In this document: in pieces, positions 7,514 to 17,567 of the stretch
How positions within the stretch are numbered: position 1 is the first letter of the stretch
Layout: each line of letters starts with the position of its first letter
NCBI GenBank assembly: GCA_028280265.1
Contig: JANQMD010000050.1
Span: 50,601-114,600, forward strand
DNA from: Flavobacteriaceae bacterium
GTDB taxonomy: Bacteria; Bacteroidota; Bacteroidia; Flavobacteriales; Flavobacteriaceae
Length of the DNA: 64,000 bases
Direction of reading: 5' to 3'
Notes under the pieces: model-generated
Seen by the model: the letters and a program-made list of their open reading frames with translations, nothing else
The model's database searches: none
What the model was told of the DNA's origin: nothing
Program-made: the position numbers and the translations under genes

Positions 7514-8944
7514 TTACTGAATCTCAGAGACACGCAATGTATTCACCATACCACGTTCTTCAACAGGCATAGATGTAAGATTGATAACCAAGTCTCCAGA
7601 TTTTACAAATTCTTTTTTCTTTAGGATTCCATTGATGTCTTTCACAGTGTCATCGGTACTTAGATCTTCATTGTAGAAGTAAGCTCTCACTCCCCACAAA
7701 AGATTTAATTTTCCAAGAATACGTTTCTCGGTGGTAAATGCTAAAACATAAGTTTGTGGTCTCCATGCAGAAATTTGGAAAGCAGTATAACCACTATTTG
7801 TTAAGGTACATATTGCTGCTGCTTGTGTTTCGTTTGCCATTAATGCAGCATGGTAGCAGACCGACTTTGTAATGAATCGGTTTGTACGGATATGTGGTGC
7901 TTCTAAAGGAACTTTAATAGAAGGGGAGTTTTCTACTCCTTTGATAATTTCTGTCATTTTCTGAATCACCCTTTCTGGATGTTTTCCTACGGAAGTTTCA
8001 CCAGATAGCATCACAGCATCTGCACCATCCATAATAGAATTTGCGACATCATTTACTTCGGCTCTTGTTGGAACCGAATTTTCAATCATGGTTTCCATCA
8101 TTTGAGTAGCGATGATTACAGGAATTCTAGCTTTTTTCGCTCTCAAAACAAGCTTCTTTTGAATTAAAGGAACTTCTTGCATGGGAATCTCCACTCCGAG
8201 ATCTCCACGAGCCACCATTAATCCATCACAATAAGGAATCAATGCATCGATATTTTCTACAGCCTCAGGCTTTTCGATTTTTGCAATCACAGGAACTCTA
8301 TAATCGGAATTCTGCGCAATTAAGTCACGAAGCATTCTTAAGTCTTCAGGTGTTCTCACAAAAGACAAAGCAATCCAATCTACCTGTTGACTCAAAGCAA
8401 AGATGGCATCCTTCTTATCCTTTTCGGTCAATGCAGGAAGTGAAATATCTGTATTGGGGAGGTTGACTCCTTTTTTAGAAGATAAAGGACCACCTACAAT
8501 TACCTTGGTAACCACTGTCGATTTTTTATCAGTAGAAACTACTTCAAACAATAGCTTTCCATCATCTACCAAAATTTGCTCTCCTGGTTTTACATCTCTT
8601 GGAAAACTCTGATAGGTCATAAAAGCTTTTTCTTTTGTGCCAATACATTCATCGGTGGTAAAAACAAACTCATCCCCAGATGCCAAAACAACGCCTTCTT
8701 CCATAACGCCAACACGCAATTTAGGACCTTGCAAATCTGCTAAAATTGCGACATTATATCCGTTTTCTTCATTAATCTCACGAATCATTTTTACTCGCTC
8801 TTTTACAATTTTATAATCTGCATGAGAGAAGTTAATTCGGAAGACATTCACCCCTAGGGTAGCCAAGTTTGTCAGGGTTTCTTTTGTACTTGTAGCTGGT
8901 CCTAAAGTGGCAACTATCTTTGTTTTTTTATATATCGATGGCAT
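7514..8944 (-). CDS. pyk: Pyruvate kinase
   Basis: A 476-residue cytosolic glycolytic enzyme that converts phosphoenolpyruvate and ADP to pyruvate and ATP. Conserved parts in order: KIVATLGPATS at 9-19, substrate Arg in FRINFSHAD near 36, LADLQGPKLRVG near 75, catalytic Lys in VIAKIEKPEA near 222, MVARGDLGVEIP near 245, and the long ATQMMETM...MLSGET region near 282-318. The length is usual for the short form without an extra C-terminal domain. It is last in a minus-strand run; the IPExxxVDY gene ends two bases before its start, so they are co-transcribed. Confidence 0.98.
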   Translation of the reverse strand: MPSIYKKTKIVATLGPATSTKETLTNLATLGVNVFRINFSHADYKIVKERVKMIREINEENGYNVAILADLQGPKLRVGVMEEGVVLASGDEFVFTTDECIGTKEKAFMTYQSFPRDVKPGEQILVDDGKLLFEVVSTDKKSTVVTKVIVGGPLSSKKGVNLPNTDISLPALTEKDKKDAIFALSQQVDWIALSFVRTPEDLRMLRDLIAQNSDYRVPVIAKIEKPEAVENIDALIPYCDGLMVARGDLGVEIPMQEVPLIQKKLVLRAKKARIPVIIATQMMETMIENSVPTRAEVNDVANSIMDGADAVMLSGETSVGKHPERVIQKMTEIIKGVENSPSIKVPLEAPHIRTNRFITKSVCYHAALMANETQAAAICTLTNSGYTAFQISAWRPQTYVLAFTTEKRILGKLNLLWGVRAYFYNEDLSTDDTVKDINGILKKKEFVKSGDLVINLTSMPVEERGMVNTLRVSEIQ

Positions 8945-8946
8945 AC

Positions 8947-9417
8947 TTAAAAAATTAAGAATTCTTTTGATTTTAATGTATCTATTTCTATGGAATAAGA
9001 AGTAACAACCTGACCAATTGTATTTATTTTTTCAATGGTTTTCTGAATCAACTCTTGATTCGATTCTCCAACAATCTTCATAAAAAAATCGACACGCTTT
9101 TTTTCAGGGATTAAATATGTTTTTGTTTCGGTGCTCAAGCCCAATGTGTCCGTTACATAGGTTCGCTCTTCTTTATAACTGTTGGAAATCAAATACCACT
9201 CATATTCATATTTATCATTGGTGTAATGATAGATAGAGAAAGAAGCTTTGTTTTCCTCTTTTCCAAAATCTAAACTATAGTTTGCTTTGGTAAAATGTGT
9301 TTTTAAATTGTTATTTAAAAGATAGGCTAACTTAAAATCTTCTAATGCAGTATGGATTCCTATCAAGGTATAATTATCTTCACAAAAATCCTCCAATCCT
9401 AACGAATGAATCTGCAT
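8947..9417 (-). CDS. IPExxxVDY family protein
   Basis: A 156-residue soluble protein of a Bacteroidota-specific family named after its motif; here the motif reads LIPEKKRVDFF near residue 101 (VDF in place of VDY). The family nearly always sits between rnc and pyk, as it does here. Its function is unknown. The gene is two bases from pyk and 99 bases from the end of rnc. Confidence 0.85.
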   Translation of the reverse strand: MQIHSLGLEDFCEDNYTLIGIHTALEDFKLAYLLNNNLKTHFTKANYSLDFGKEENKASFSIYHYTNDKYEYEWYLISNSYKEERTYVTDTLGLSTETKTYLIPEKKRVDFFMKIVGESNQELIQKTIEKINTIGQVVTSYSIEIDTLKSKEFLIF

Positions 9418-9516
9418 AGTGCTTTTAGATTGTAATTTAATTGGGAACAGCCCGAATTAGCAAAATTAGGGATTGTTTTTTTACCCGACACAAAATTTAA
9501 CGAAATCGTTATCGAG

Positions 9517-10257
9517 TCATAAATTATCTATTTGACTCTGAAAGGCATAATACACCCTTTTTGAAGCCTGCTCTTCTGCTTTTTTCTTTGAAGTAGCTCG
9601 CCCTTTAGCTATTTGTTCACCGTCAATACTTATTTTCACACTAAAGTGTTTCACAGACTCATTTCCGGTATCTTCGTAAGTATCTATATGGTACTTTTTC
9701 TTTTGTTTTTGACACCATTCAATAATCAGGCCCTTGTAACTAGTTACTTTTCCTTCTAATTTTGCAATGTCTACATAAGGAGTAATTACTTTTTCGTAGA
9801 TAAACTTTTTACAAAAATTGTATCCTCTATCTAAATAGATAGCACCAATTAATGCTTCAAAAATATTTCCATGAATATTATCGCCAATATGATCTTTGGA
9901 GATATTGCTTTTTACAAACTGAATGAGATTGAGGTCTTTTCCAAGCTCATTTAAATGCTCTCTACTTACAATTTTAGAACGCATCTGAGTTAAATAGCCT
10001 TCAGTCCCTTTTGGTACTTTTTTGTAGAGGTAAGATGCAATCACAGACCCTAGCATGGCATCTCCCAAAAATTCTAGACGCTCGTAGTTTAAGGGCTCAC
10101 CATTTTTATCTACTTTTTTAAGAGAGCGATGTGTAAAAGCTCTTTCGTAAAATTCAATTTTTTTAGGATAAAAATTCAGTAAGTCTCGCATAGCATAGTA
10201 AAATCCCTCATCCTCGCCTTTAGAAGATGGGGTTACTATTTTACGAATAAAATTCAT
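9517..10257 (-). CDS. rnc: Ribonuclease III
   Basis: A 246-residue endonuclease that cleaves double-stranded RNA in rRNA and mRNA processing. The signature ERLEFLGDAMLG at 59-70 contains the catalytic carboxylates; the second acidic cluster is HGNIFEALIGAIYLDRG near 127. The C-terminal dsRNA-binding domain (about 172-240) ends with RATSKKKAEEQASK. Six bases separate it from fabF, so it belongs to the acpP-fabF-rnc operon found across Bacteroidota. Confidence 0.97.
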   Translation of the reverse strand: MNFIRKIVTPSSKGEDEGFYYAMRDLLNFYPKKIEFYERAFTHRSLKKVDKNGEPLNYERLEFLGDAMLGSVIASYLYKKVPKGTEGYLTQMRSKIVSREHLNELGKDLNLIQFVKSNISKDHIGDNIHGNIFEALIGAIYLDRGYNFCKKFIYEKVITPYVDIAKLEGKVTSYKGLIIEWCQKQKKKYHIDTYEDTGNESVKHFSVKISIDGEQIAKGRATSKKKAEEQASKRVYYAFQSQIDNL

Positions 10258-10263
10258 TCAGGA

Positions 10264-11514
10264 TTAATCTATTTTCTTAAATGCAACACAAGCATTGTGC
10301 CCTCCAAAACCAAAAGTATTGCTCATCGCTACTTTAATATCTCTTTTCTCTGCTTTGTTGAGTGTAAGATTTAGCTCTGGGTTGATGTTTTCATCAACTG
10401 TAGTATGATTGATTGTTGGCGGAACCGTTCCATGCTCCATTGCTAATAAAGAAGCAATGGCTTCAATAGCTCCAGCTGCCCCTAAAAGGTGACCCGTCAT
10501 GGATTTTGTTGAGTTGATATTGATGTTTTTGGCATGATCTCCAAAGACTTCTGAGATCGCTTTTAACTCTGCAACATCTCCCAATGGAGTTGAAGTACCA
10601 TGTGTATTGATATGATCCACTTCTTCTGGATTGATTCCAGCATTTTCTAAGCAGTTTTTCATCACGGCAATCACACCAATTCCTTCAGGATGTGGTGCAG
10701 TCATATGATGTGCATCGGAAGACATTCCTCCACCAATAACTTCTGCATAGATTTTAGCACCTCTTGCTTTGGCGTGCTCATATTCTTCTAAAACCAATGC
10801 TCCAGCTCCTTCACCTAAAACAAAACCATCTCTCTCAGCATCAAAAGGTCTCGATGCTGTTTCTGGGCTTTCGTTTCTAGTAGAAAGTGCATGCATGGCA
10901 TTAAAACCACCCATACCTGCAATGGTAACAGCGGCTTCACTACCTCCTGTTACAATGACATCGCAATGTCCTAGTCGAATGTAGTTTAACGCATCTATCA
11001 TTGCATTTGCTGAAGATGCACAAGCAGATACTGTAGTGTAGTTTGGTCCCATAAAACCATTCTTGATAGAAATGTTTCCTGGAGCAATATCTGCGATCAT
11101 TTTAGGAATGAAAAAAGGGTTAAATCTTGGTGTTCCATCTCCTTGAGAAAAGTTTAAGACTTCATTCTGAAAGGTTTCCAAACCTCCAATTCCTGCACCC
11201 CAAATCACTCCTACTCGTAATTTGTTTACTTTGTCTAAGTCTAATTTCGCATCAGCAATGGCCTCATCTGAAGCAACCATAGCGTACTGCGTAAACTTGT
11301 CCATCTTACGAGCTTCTTTGCGGTCGATAAAATCTCTGACCTCAAAATTTTTCACTTCACATGCAAAACGAGTTTTGAACTTGGTAGCATCAAAATGTGT
11401 AATAGGTGCAGCTCCGCTAACTCCATTAGCCAAGCCATTCCAATATTCTTGAATATTGTTACCAATTGGTGTCAATGCACCAAGCCCAGTTACGACAACT
11501 CGTTTTAATTGCAT
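10264..11514 (-). CDS. fabF: 3-oxoacyl-[ACP] synthase II
   Basis: A 416-residue condensing enzyme of fatty-acid elongation, joining malonyl-ACP to acyl-ACP. The Cys-His-His triad is visible: VSACASSANAM near residue 165, HINTHGTSTP near 303, and STKSMTGHLLGAAG near 335-347 with the conserved Lys. Length and motifs are those of FabF rather than FabH. It is encoded 11 bases after acpP. Confidence 0.98.
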   Translation of the reverse strand: MQLKRVVVTGLGALTPIGNNIQEYWNGLANGVSGAAPITHFDATKFKTRFACEVKNFEVRDFIDRKEARKMDKFTQYAMVASDEAIADAKLDLDKVNKLRVGVIWGAGIGGLETFQNEVLNFSQGDGTPRFNPFFIPKMIADIAPGNISIKNGFMGPNYTTVSACASSANAMIDALNYIRLGHCDVIVTGGSEAAVTIAGMGGFNAMHALSTRNESPETASRPFDAERDGFVLGEGAGALVLEEYEHAKARGAKIYAEVIGGGMSSDAHHMTAPHPEGIGVIAVMKNCLENAGINPEEVDHINTHGTSTPLGDVAELKAISEVFGDHAKNININSTKSMTGHLLGAAGAIEAIASLLAMEHGTVPPTINHTTVDENINPELNLTLNKAEKRDIKVAMSNTFGFGGHNACVAFKKID

Positions 11515-11525
11515 ATAAAATAGTG

Positions 11526-11762
11526 TTACTTTTTAGCTTCTTCTATATAGCTGATTGCTTGACCTACAGTACCGATGTTTTCTGCTTGATCGTCTGGAAT
11601 TTGAATATCAAATTCTTTTTCGAATTCCATAATTAACTCAACAGTATCTAAAGAATCTGCTCCTAAATCATTTGTGAAGCTAGCTTCTGCAGTTACTTCA
11701 TTATCATCAACTCCTAATTTGTCAACGATAATAGCTTTTACTCTTGATGCAATGTCTGACAT
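11526..11762 (-). CDS. acpP: Acyl carrier protein
   Basis: A 78-residue acidic protein that carries growing acyl chains on a phosphopantetheine arm. The attachment serine is Ser37 in the [10 protein letters not shown] motif. The size and charge are typical. It is the first gene of the acpP-fabF-rnc operon, and is divergent from purN. Confidence 0.98.
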   Translation of the reverse strand: MSDIASRVKAIIVDKLGVDDNEVTAEASFTNDLGADSLDTVELIMEFEKEFDIQIPDDQAENIGTVGQAISYIEEAKK

Positions 11763-11793
11763 AATTTTTTAATTTTTAAATTTAAAATCGAGG

Positions 11794-11801
11794 CAAAAAT
11801 A
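11794..11801 (-). promoter_or_regulatory. Candidate -7 box for acpP operon
   Basis: The minus strand reads TATTTTTG, a match to TAnnTTTG, 32 bases upstream of the acpP start. No clear TTTG is seen at the -33 position. Confidence 0.35.
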
Positions 11802-11934
11802 CAAATCTTATCAATCTAAACGAATTTTTACCTGAAAATATGAGTTTTAAAAATAGACAATTTTTGTCGAAATCGTTGTAGAAAAATTACAATCTCATTT
11901 ATTATTCTTTCTTTTGTATTTGAATTGAATCTCC

Positions 11935-12513
11935 ATGATAAGAATTGCCATATTTGCTTCAGGTTCTGGAACCAATGCAGAGAACATTATCAAATATTTC
12001 AAAAACTCAGATTCTATAAGGGTTTCTAAGGTATATTGTAATAAAAAAAACGCAGGTGTTTTCGATCGCTGCAAACAATTAAATGTTCCTTGTGAGTGGT
12101 TTTCAAGAGAGGCATTTTTAGACTCTGCCAAGGTACTGCACGATGTGCAATTGCATGCAGATTTTATTGTTTTGGCAGGGTTTTTATGGAAAATTCCTAG
12201 TGAATTTATTGAAGCTTTCCCTAAAAAAATGGTAAATATTCATCCTGCACTACTTCCAAAGTATGGTGGAAAAGGCATGTATGGGATGCATGTTCATAGT
12301 GCTGTGAGAGAAAATAATGAGACTGAAACGGGAATTACCATCCATTATGTGAATGAAAACTATGACGAAGGAGCAATTATTTTCCAGGCAAAAACAAAGG
12401 TGGTCCCTCATGATTCTCCCGAAGATATTGCGAAAAACATACATGATTTGGAGTATGCTCATTTTCCTAGGGTTATTGAAGAAGTTGTTCAAAGAGAAAA
12501 GAGCAAGGAGTAA
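11935..12513 (+). CDS. purN: Phosphoribosylglycinamide formyltransferase
   Basis: A 192-residue enzyme of purine synthesis that formylates GAR using 10-formyl-tetrahydrofolate. The phosphate-binding loop SGSGTNAENI lies at 9-18. The catalytic Asn-His are in MVNIHPALLPKYGG near 100, and the catalytic Asp is in NENYDEGAI near 140. It is divergent from acpP, a common arrangement in Bacteroidota. The RNase HI gene follows after 15 bases. Confidence 0.97.
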   Translation: MIRIAIFASGSGTNAENIIKYFKNSDSIRVSKVYCNKKNAGVFDRCKQLNVPCEWFSREAFLDSAKVLHDVQLHADFIVLAGFLWKIPSEFIEAFPKKMVNIHPALLPKYGGKGMYGMHVHSAVRENNETETGITIHYVNENYDEGAIIFQAKTKVVPHDSPEDIAKNIHDLEYAHFPRVIEEVVQREKSKE

Positions 12514-12528
12514 AGAGAAAAGAATAAA

Positions 12529-13164
12529 GTGGCTAAAAAAAAATACTACGTTGTATGGAAGGGAAAAGAAACAGGTGTGTTTTCTTCATGGGACACCGTT
12601 AAAAAATTAGTACAAGGATTTGTGGGTGCTCAATACAAATCATTTGCAGATAAAAAAGAAGCAGAAGCCGCTTTTAAAAAGACCTATAAAGACTACAAAG
12701 GGAAGAATACCAAAAAACCGACACTATCTCCAGCCGAAAAGATGAAATATGGAGTGCCTATTGAAAATGCACTAACAGTAGATGCCGCCTGTAGTGGAAA
12801 TCCAGGAAAAATGGAGTATAGAGGTATGTTGCATTACAATAAAAAAGAAGTATTTCGCAAAGGGCCGTACGAAGGGGGCACCAATAATATCGGAGAATTT
12901 TTGGCTTTGGTACATGGAATTGCTCTCTTAAAAGGAAAGGGTTTGCATAAAATGCCCATTTATTCCGATTCTAAAATAGCGATGTCTTGGTTGAAGAAAA
13001 AACAATGCCGAACCAACATTGTTTTCGATAGCTCTAATAAAGAGTTGCTGGATCTGATTAAAAGAGCTGAACAATGGTTGCAAGAAAACTCCTACAGAAA
13101 CCCTATTTTAAAATGGGAAACCAAAGCTTGGGGAGAAATTCCTGCAGATTTTGGGAGGAAATAA
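12529..13164 (+). CDS. rnhA: Ribonuclease HI with viroplasmin-type N-terminal domain
   Basis: A 211-residue enzyme that degrades the RNA strand of RNA-DNA hybrids. The N-terminal RNase H-binding (caulimovirus viroplasmin) domain is at about 3-48 (YYVVWKGKETGVFSSW). The catalytic domain has Asp85 (VDAACSGNPG), Glu123 (NNIGEFLAL) and Asp147 (IYSDSKIAMSW). The start is GTG 12529, 15 bases after purN. The spacer is a purine-rich repeat of AAAGAGAAAAGA-type units. The fusion of the two domains is typical for Bacteroidota. Confidence 0.95.
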   Translation: MAKKKYYVVWKGKETGVFSSWDTVKKLVQGFVGAQYKSFADKKEAEAAFKKTYKDYKGKNTKKPTLSPAEKMKYGVPIENALTVDAACSGNPGKMEYRGMLHYNKKEVFRKGPYEGGTNNIGEFLALVHGIALLKGKGLHKMPIYSDSKIAMSWLKKKQCRTNIVFDSSNKELLDLIKRAEQWLQENSYRNPILKWETKAWGEIPADFGRK

Positions 13165-13193
13165 AAAAGACTAAGAATCCTTTTTGGGGTTTA

Positions 13194-13832
13194 TCAATCT
13201 TCAATATACTTAGTTATTGGTAGATTTGGTCTAATAAAAATCTTGTCATCTAAGGTTTTTCTCTCAATAAAAACGGCCTCAATTTTACTATAAGAATCTT
13301 CTACATCTGTAATACTTCTTATCGAAATGCCTCCGTTAGTAATTTTCATAAAATAATTCCATAAGCCCATTTTATGATTTTTATAGTATTTAGGATCTAT
13401 CCTAACATCATTACTATAATAATATTTATGAGTTCCTTTAGTAGTTTTTACAATCACTAATTTACATTTTACTCCTGCTATTGTTTCAGTAATATCTGTG
13501 AACTTATGAGATATTACTTTCTCTTCCTCTTCTTCAGTTACCTTTGCATACATTAATGACTTGGTCATAGCGGTCTTCATAAAAAGTGTATCGTTTCCAT
13601 TATAAAAGGTAGTCATCTTAAGCAACCCATTTAATTCAGACTTATATTTTTCTTTTTTTAAATAATAGGTCTGTTCATTCCCCATGAATTGCTTCATATT
13701 TTCATCAGACATCTCGCCCGTTTTATCTTTAAACTCCACTTTAAACTTAATAATACCTTCAAAGTTATCTTGTGCTTGTAGCGTGAATTGTAATAACAAG
13801 AATGAAATTGCGAAAAGGACATTTTTTTTCAT
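13194..13832 (-). CDS. Secreted GLPGLI/DUF4412-like protein
   Basis: A 212-residue protein with a Sec signal peptide (MKKNVLFAISFLLLQFTLQAQ) cleaved after about residue 21. The mature part begins with FEGIIKFKVEFK and continues as alternating beta strands, with NGNDTLFMKT and AGVKCKLVIVKT, resembling periplasmic DUF4412/GLPGLI proteins of Bacteroidota. The start was placed at ATG 13830-13832, directly before the signal peptide. Its function is unknown. It lies downstream of the sdh terminator, so it probably has its own promoter. Confidence 0.75.
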   Translation of the reverse strand: MKKNVLFAISFLLLQFTLQAQDNFEGIIKFKVEFKDKTGEMSDENMKQFMGNEQTYYLKKEKYKSELNGLLKMTTFYNGNDTLFMKTAMTKSLMYAKVTEEEEEKVISHKFTDITETIAGVKCKLVIVKTTKGTHKYYYSNDVRIDPKYYKNHKMGLWNYFMKITNGGISIRSITDVEDSYSKIEAVFIERKTLDDKIFIRPNLPITKYIED

Positions 13833-13875
13833 AGAATAAATTTTTATTAGAGAGGCAATATACAAAGATTTCTAA

Positions 13876-13908
13876 ATAAAAACCCCGAACAATTTGCTCG
13901 GGGCTAGT
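13876..13908 (-). terminator. Terminator of the sdhCAB operon
   Basis: On the minus strand CCCCGA pairs with TCGGGG around a nine-base loop and is followed by TTTTTATTT. It lies about 80 bases beyond the sdhB stop codon. Confidence 0.75.
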
Positions 13909-13930
13909 TTTATAAGATGCTAGGACTCGA

Positions 13931-13953
13931 CACACTTCGACAAGCTCAGTGTG
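13931..13953. repeat. REP-like palindrome (CACTTCGAC class)
   Basis: CACACTTCGACAAGCTCAGTGTG has perfect 6-base arms (CACACT/AGTGTG). The core ACTTCGACAAGCTCAGT nearly matches a 24-base element inside metG (49251-49274). It lies between sdhB and its terminator. Confidence 0.65.
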
Positions 13954-13982
13954 ACAGTTCAGCATGACGAATTTAAATTCGC

Positions 13983-14729
13983 CTATCCTTTTAGACTTGC
14001 TTTTAAATACTCGCGGTTCATTCTGGCAATGTTCTCTAGAGAAATTCCTTTTGGACATTCCACTTCACAGGCACCAGTATTAGTACAGTTTCCAAACCCT
14101 TCTTCGTCCATTTGTTTTACCATGTTCAACACACGGTCTGTGGCTTCTACTTGTCCTTGTGGTAATAAGGCATATTGAGAAACTTTTGCTGAGACAAATA
14201 ACATAGCACTCGAGTTCTTACAAGTTGCAACACAAGCTCCACAACCAATACATGTAGCTGCGTCAAAAGCGGCATCTGCATCTTGCTTGTTAATTGGAAT
14301 GGCATTTGCATCTTGTGTGTTTCCAGACGTATTCACTGAGACAAATCCACCTGCATGTTGTACCCTATCGAAAGCACTTCTGTCTACAACTAAATCTTTG
14401 ATGACTGGAAATGCTTTGGCTCTAAAAGGTTCAATATAAATAGTATCTCCATCTTTGAACTTACGCATGTGTAACTGACATGTAGTAATTCCTCTATCAG
14501 GTCCGTGAGCTTCACCATTGATATACAAAGAACACATTCCGCAAATTCCTTCTCTACAATCATGATCGAAAGCTACAGGCTCATCACCCTTCTCAATCAA
14601 CTGATTGTTCAATACATCCAACATTTCAAGGAAAGACATATCTGGAGATACATCAGCAATCTGATAGTTTACCATCTTTCCTTTATCCTTTGCGTTCTTC
14701 TGACGCCATATTTTAAGTGTAAGATTCAT
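13983..14729 (-). CDS. sdhB: Succinate dehydrogenase/fumarate reductase iron-sulfur subunit
   Basis: A 248-residue subunit that carries electrons from FAD to quinone. The [2Fe-2S] ligands are in [15 protein letters not shown] near residue 58-72; the [4Fe-4S] and [3Fe-4S] ligands are in [11 protein letters not shown] near 155 and [15 protein letters not shown] near 210. The C-terminal Cys motif differs from the proteobacterial one, as is usual for the B-type enzyme of Bacteroidota. Eight bases separate it from sdhA. Confidence 0.97.
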   Translation of the reverse strand: MNLTLKIWRQKNAKDKGKMVNYQIADVSPDMSFLEMLDVLNNQLIEKGDEPVAFDHDCREGICGMCSLYINGEAHGPDRGITTCQLHMRKFKDGDTIYIEPFRAKAFPVIKDLVVDRSAFDRVQHAGGFVSVNTSGNTQDANAIPINKQDADAAFDAATCIGCGACVATCKNSSAMLFVSAKVSQYALLPQGQVEATDRVLNMVKQMDEEGFGNCTNTGACEVECPKGISLENIARMNREYLKASLKG

Positions 14730-14737
14730 CTTTCCTA

Positions 14738-16735
14738 TTATTTATAACTACGTTCTTTTACTTCTATATTCTCGTATACCAAATCTTCTTTGTGTAATAG
14801 TGCGTCTTTAGGCTCTCCTTTGTATTCCCATGCAGAAACAAATTGGAATTCTTTTCTTCTTTTCGCTTCACCTTCTTCTGTCTGGTACTCTTCTCTAAAA
14901 TGCCCTCCAGCAGATTCTTCTCTTAACAAAGCATCTTTGGCGAACAGCTCTCCCAATTCAAGGAAATCTGCTACACGACCTGCTTTTGCCAGTTCTTCAT
15001 TGAATTCATCTGCACCTCCAGGAACACGAACATCACTCCAGAATTCTTTACGCAAAGAAGAAATTTCTTCAATCGCTTCTTTCAGTTCTTTTTCGTTACG
15101 AGACATTCCACATTTGTTCCACATGATTTTTCCTAATTTCTTGTGGAAATAATCAACAGGTTTTGATCCGTTGTTATTTACTAAGTGATTGATATTATCG
15201 CGTACATTTTTTTCTGCTTCTTCAAACTCTGGTGAATCTGTTGAAATAGGTCCAGTACGAATATCATCTGATAAATAATCTCCAATGGTATATGGCAATA
15301 CGAAATACCCATCAGCAAGTCCTTGCATTAATGCAGAGGCTCCTAATCGATTTGCTCCGTGGTCGGAGAAATTCGCTTCTCCAATGGCATAGAGTCCAGG
15401 AACTGTTGTTTGCAAGTTGTAGTCAACCCAAATTCCTCCCATGGTATAGTGCACCGCAGGATAAATCATCATGGGTGTTTCATATGGATTCTGATCCACA
15501 ATCTTCTCATACATTTGGAATAGGTTTCCGTATTTTGTTCTTACAACTTCCTGACCTAATTTTTTTACCAAAGCAGCATCATTTTCATTCAATCCTTTGA
15601 TATGTGCTTGCTCTTTTCCGTAACGTTGAATGGCAGCAGCAAAGTCTAAATACACCGCTTCTCCAGTAGCATTCACTCCATAACCAGCATCACAGCGTTC
15701 TTTGGCTGCTCTCGATGCTACATCACGAGGCACTAAGTTTCCAAAGGCTGGATATCTTCTTTCTAAATAGTAATCTCTATCTTCTTCAGCTAGATCAGTA
15801 GGTCTTAATTTTCCTGCTCTGATTGCTTCTACGTCTTTTATGTTTTTGGGAACCCAAATACGACCATCATTTCGTAAAGACTCAGACATCAAGGTTAATT
15901 TTGATTGATGATCTCCCGAAACTGGAATACATGTTGGGTGAATTTGCGTGTAGCATGGATTTGCAAAATAAGCACCTCTTTTGTGCGCTTTCCAAGCTGC
16001 TGTTACATTGGACCCCATCGCATTAGTGGATAAGAAAAATACATTCCCATACCCTCCTGTTCCTAAGACTACTGCATGTGCAGAATGTCTTTCAATCTCT
16101 CCAGTAACTAGGTTTCTTGCGATGATTCCTCTAGCTTTTCCATCTACAATAACGACATCTAACATTTCGTGTCGGTTGTACATTTTTATCTTTCCACGTC
16201 CAATTTGACGATTCATTGCAGAATAGGCTCCTAGTAGTAACTGTTGTCCTGTTTGTCCTTTTGCATAGAAAGTTCTGGATACCAAAACTCCTCCAAAAGA
16301 TCGGTTGTCTAAGAGACCTCCATAATCACGAGCAAAAGGAACTCCTTGCGCTACACATTGATCAATAATATTTGCAGATACTTCTGCCAAACGATACACA
16401 TTGGCTTCACGAGAACGATAATCTCCACCTTTTACTGTATCATAGAACAATCGGTATGTAGAGTCTCCGTCACCTTGGTAATTTTTTGCCGCATTGATTC
16501 CTCCCTGAGCTGCAATAGAGTGTGCACGTCTCGGAGAATCTTGAAAACAAAATGCTTTTACATTGTAGCCTAATTCTGCCAGCGTAGCTGCAGCAGAACC
16601 TCCTGCCAATCCTGTTCCCACGACGATCACATCGATCAAACGTTTGTTTGCTGGGTTGACAAGGTTGATTTCATTTTTATGTTTTGTCCACTTATCTGCT
16701 AGTGGTCCTGATGGTATTTTTGAATCTAAAGCCAT
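14738..16735 (-). CDS. sdhA: Succinate dehydrogenase/fumarate reductase flavoprotein subunit
   Basis: A 665-residue catalytic subunit that oxidises succinate to fumarate. The FAD-binding motif [13 protein letters not shown] is at 38-50. The covalent FAD histidine is His72 in [11 protein letters not shown]. The substrate-site region includes [11 protein letters not shown] near 430 and [17 protein letters not shown] near 453-470. At 665 residues it is longer than E. coli SdhA, which is typical of the Bacteroidota/Wolinella B-type. It is the middle gene of sdhCAB. Confidence 0.97.
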   Translation of the reverse strand: MALDSKIPSGPLADKWTKHKNEINLVNPANKRLIDVIVVGTGLAGGSAAATLAELGYNVKAFCFQDSPRRAHSIAAQGGINAAKNYQGDGDSTYRLFYDTVKGGDYRSREANVYRLAEVSANIIDQCVAQGVPFARDYGGLLDNRSFGGVLVSRTFYAKGQTGQQLLLGAYSAMNRQIGRGKIKMYNRHEMLDVVIVDGKARGIIARNLVTGEIERHSAHAVVLGTGGYGNVFFLSTNAMGSNVTAAWKAHKRGAYFANPCYTQIHPTCIPVSGDHQSKLTLMSESLRNDGRIWVPKNIKDVEAIRAGKLRPTDLAEEDRDYYLERRYPAFGNLVPRDVASRAAKERCDAGYGVNATGEAVYLDFAAAIQRYGKEQAHIKGLNENDAALVKKLGQEVVRTKYGNLFQMYEKIVDQNPYETPMMIYPAVHYTMGGIWVDYNLQTTVPGLYAIGEANFSDHGANRLGASALMQGLADGYFVLPYTIGDYLSDDIRTGPISTDSPEFEEAEKNVRDNINHLVNNNGSKPVDYFHKKLGKIMWNKCGMSRNEKELKEAIEEISSLRKEFWSDVRVPGGADEFNEELAKAGRVADFLELGELFAKDALLREESAGGHFREEYQTEEGEAKRRKEFQFVSAWEYKGEPKDALLHKEDLVYENIEVKERSYK

Positions 16736-16746
16736 AGCTGATCGTT

Positions 16747-17421
16747 TTAGTGTCCTGTAAAATGATGAAACAATGCAATGAAAATGAACCCTAATGGAAT
16801 GCCAATAGCATACACTTTTGAGAATCCTTTCAAAGCTTTGGTGTACTTGTTATTCGCTCCAACCGACTGAAATGCAGAATCAAATCCGTGTAATAAGTGT
16901 AAGGCTAAAAATACAAAAGCAACTACATAAGCAGTGACACGAATTGGGCTATGGAATTTCTCTACCAACTCATAGAAATATCTGAATTCTCCATTGTGCA
17001 ATCCGCTCATGTCTCCTTGAATATATTTAATATTGATTTCAGGAATCCAAAAGTCAATGAAATGCAATACGATGAAAGCTAAAATTGCAAATCCACTCCA
17101 AATCATATTTCTACTCATCCATGAAGAATTAGCGCCGCCATTGTTCTTAGCGTATTTGATTTGACGTGATTTGTTGTTTTTGATTTCTAATACAAATCCC
17201 ATCACAAAGTGAAAAATCACTCCAAAAATTAAAACGGGTTGCAGTAAATATTGTACTGCCCAGAACGTCCCCATAAAATGAGAAGCTTCATTAAAAGCAT
17301 CTGCACTGAAAACCGATAAAATGTTGATGGCAAAATGTTGTAAAAGAAAGATCATAAGAAAGAGTGCCGAAAGAGCCATGGCAAACTTTCTTCCTATTGA
17401 AGAGTTGAGAAGTCCACTCAT
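16747..17421 (-). CDS. sdhC: Succinate dehydrogenase cytochrome b subunit
   Basis: A 224-residue membrane anchor with five hydrophobic helices. It is the single large subunit of B-type enzymes, which usually holds two haems and reduces menaquinone. Candidate haem histidines occur in LLQHFAINI (near 29), VIFHFVMGF (near 75), VLHFIDFW (near 118) and [10 protein letters not shown] (near 173). It is the first gene of the operon, with a good promoter upstream at 17455-17476. The absence of a separate sdhD supports the five-helix type. Confidence 0.93.
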   Translation of the reverse strand: MSGLLNSSIGRKFAMALSALFLMIFLLQHFAINILSVFSADAFNEASHFMGTFWAVQYLLQPVLIFGVIFHFVMGFVLEIKNNKSRQIKYAKNNGGANSSWMSRNMIWSGFAILAFIVLHFIDFWIPEINIKYIQGDMSGLHNGEFRYFYELVEKFHSPIRVTAYVVAFVFLALHLLHGFDSAFQSVGANNKYTKALKGFSKVYAIGIPLGFIFIALFHHFTGH

Positions 17422-17454
17422 TTTTTACATTAATTTTATGAACACAAAGGTACG

Positions 17455-17476
17455 ATTCAATGGCTTGATGCGCAAA
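17455..17476 (-). promoter_or_regulatory. Promoter of sdhCAB, TTTG-N10/20-TACCTTTG type
   Basis: On the minus strand TTTG (17473-17476 in plus coordinates) lies upstream of TACCTTTG (17455-17462), a full match to the Bacteroidota -7 consensus TAnnTTTG. The TTTG box is only 10 bases away in this pairing, shorter than the usual 19-20, so the -7 box is the stronger part of the call. The -7 box lies 34 bases before the sdhC start. Confidence 0.45.
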
Positions 17477-17500
17477 CGTTATCGTAGCTTTTGCGTGCTA

Positions 17501-17515
17501 TTTAGAATCATTTTA
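17501..17515. promoter_or_regulatory. TTTAGAAT-type operator candidate upstream of sdhCAB
   Basis: TTTAGAATCATTTTAA is an inverted-repeat-like sequence similar to the two before the gene at 955. It lies about 40 bases upstream of the sdhC -7 box. Succinate dehydrogenase is iron-rich, so an iron regulator would make sense; this is inference. Confidence 0.3.
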
Positions 17516-17567
17516 ATCTTTAGACTAAAATTCACAATCAAGATTGCTTTTGTGTGATTTAGAAATT

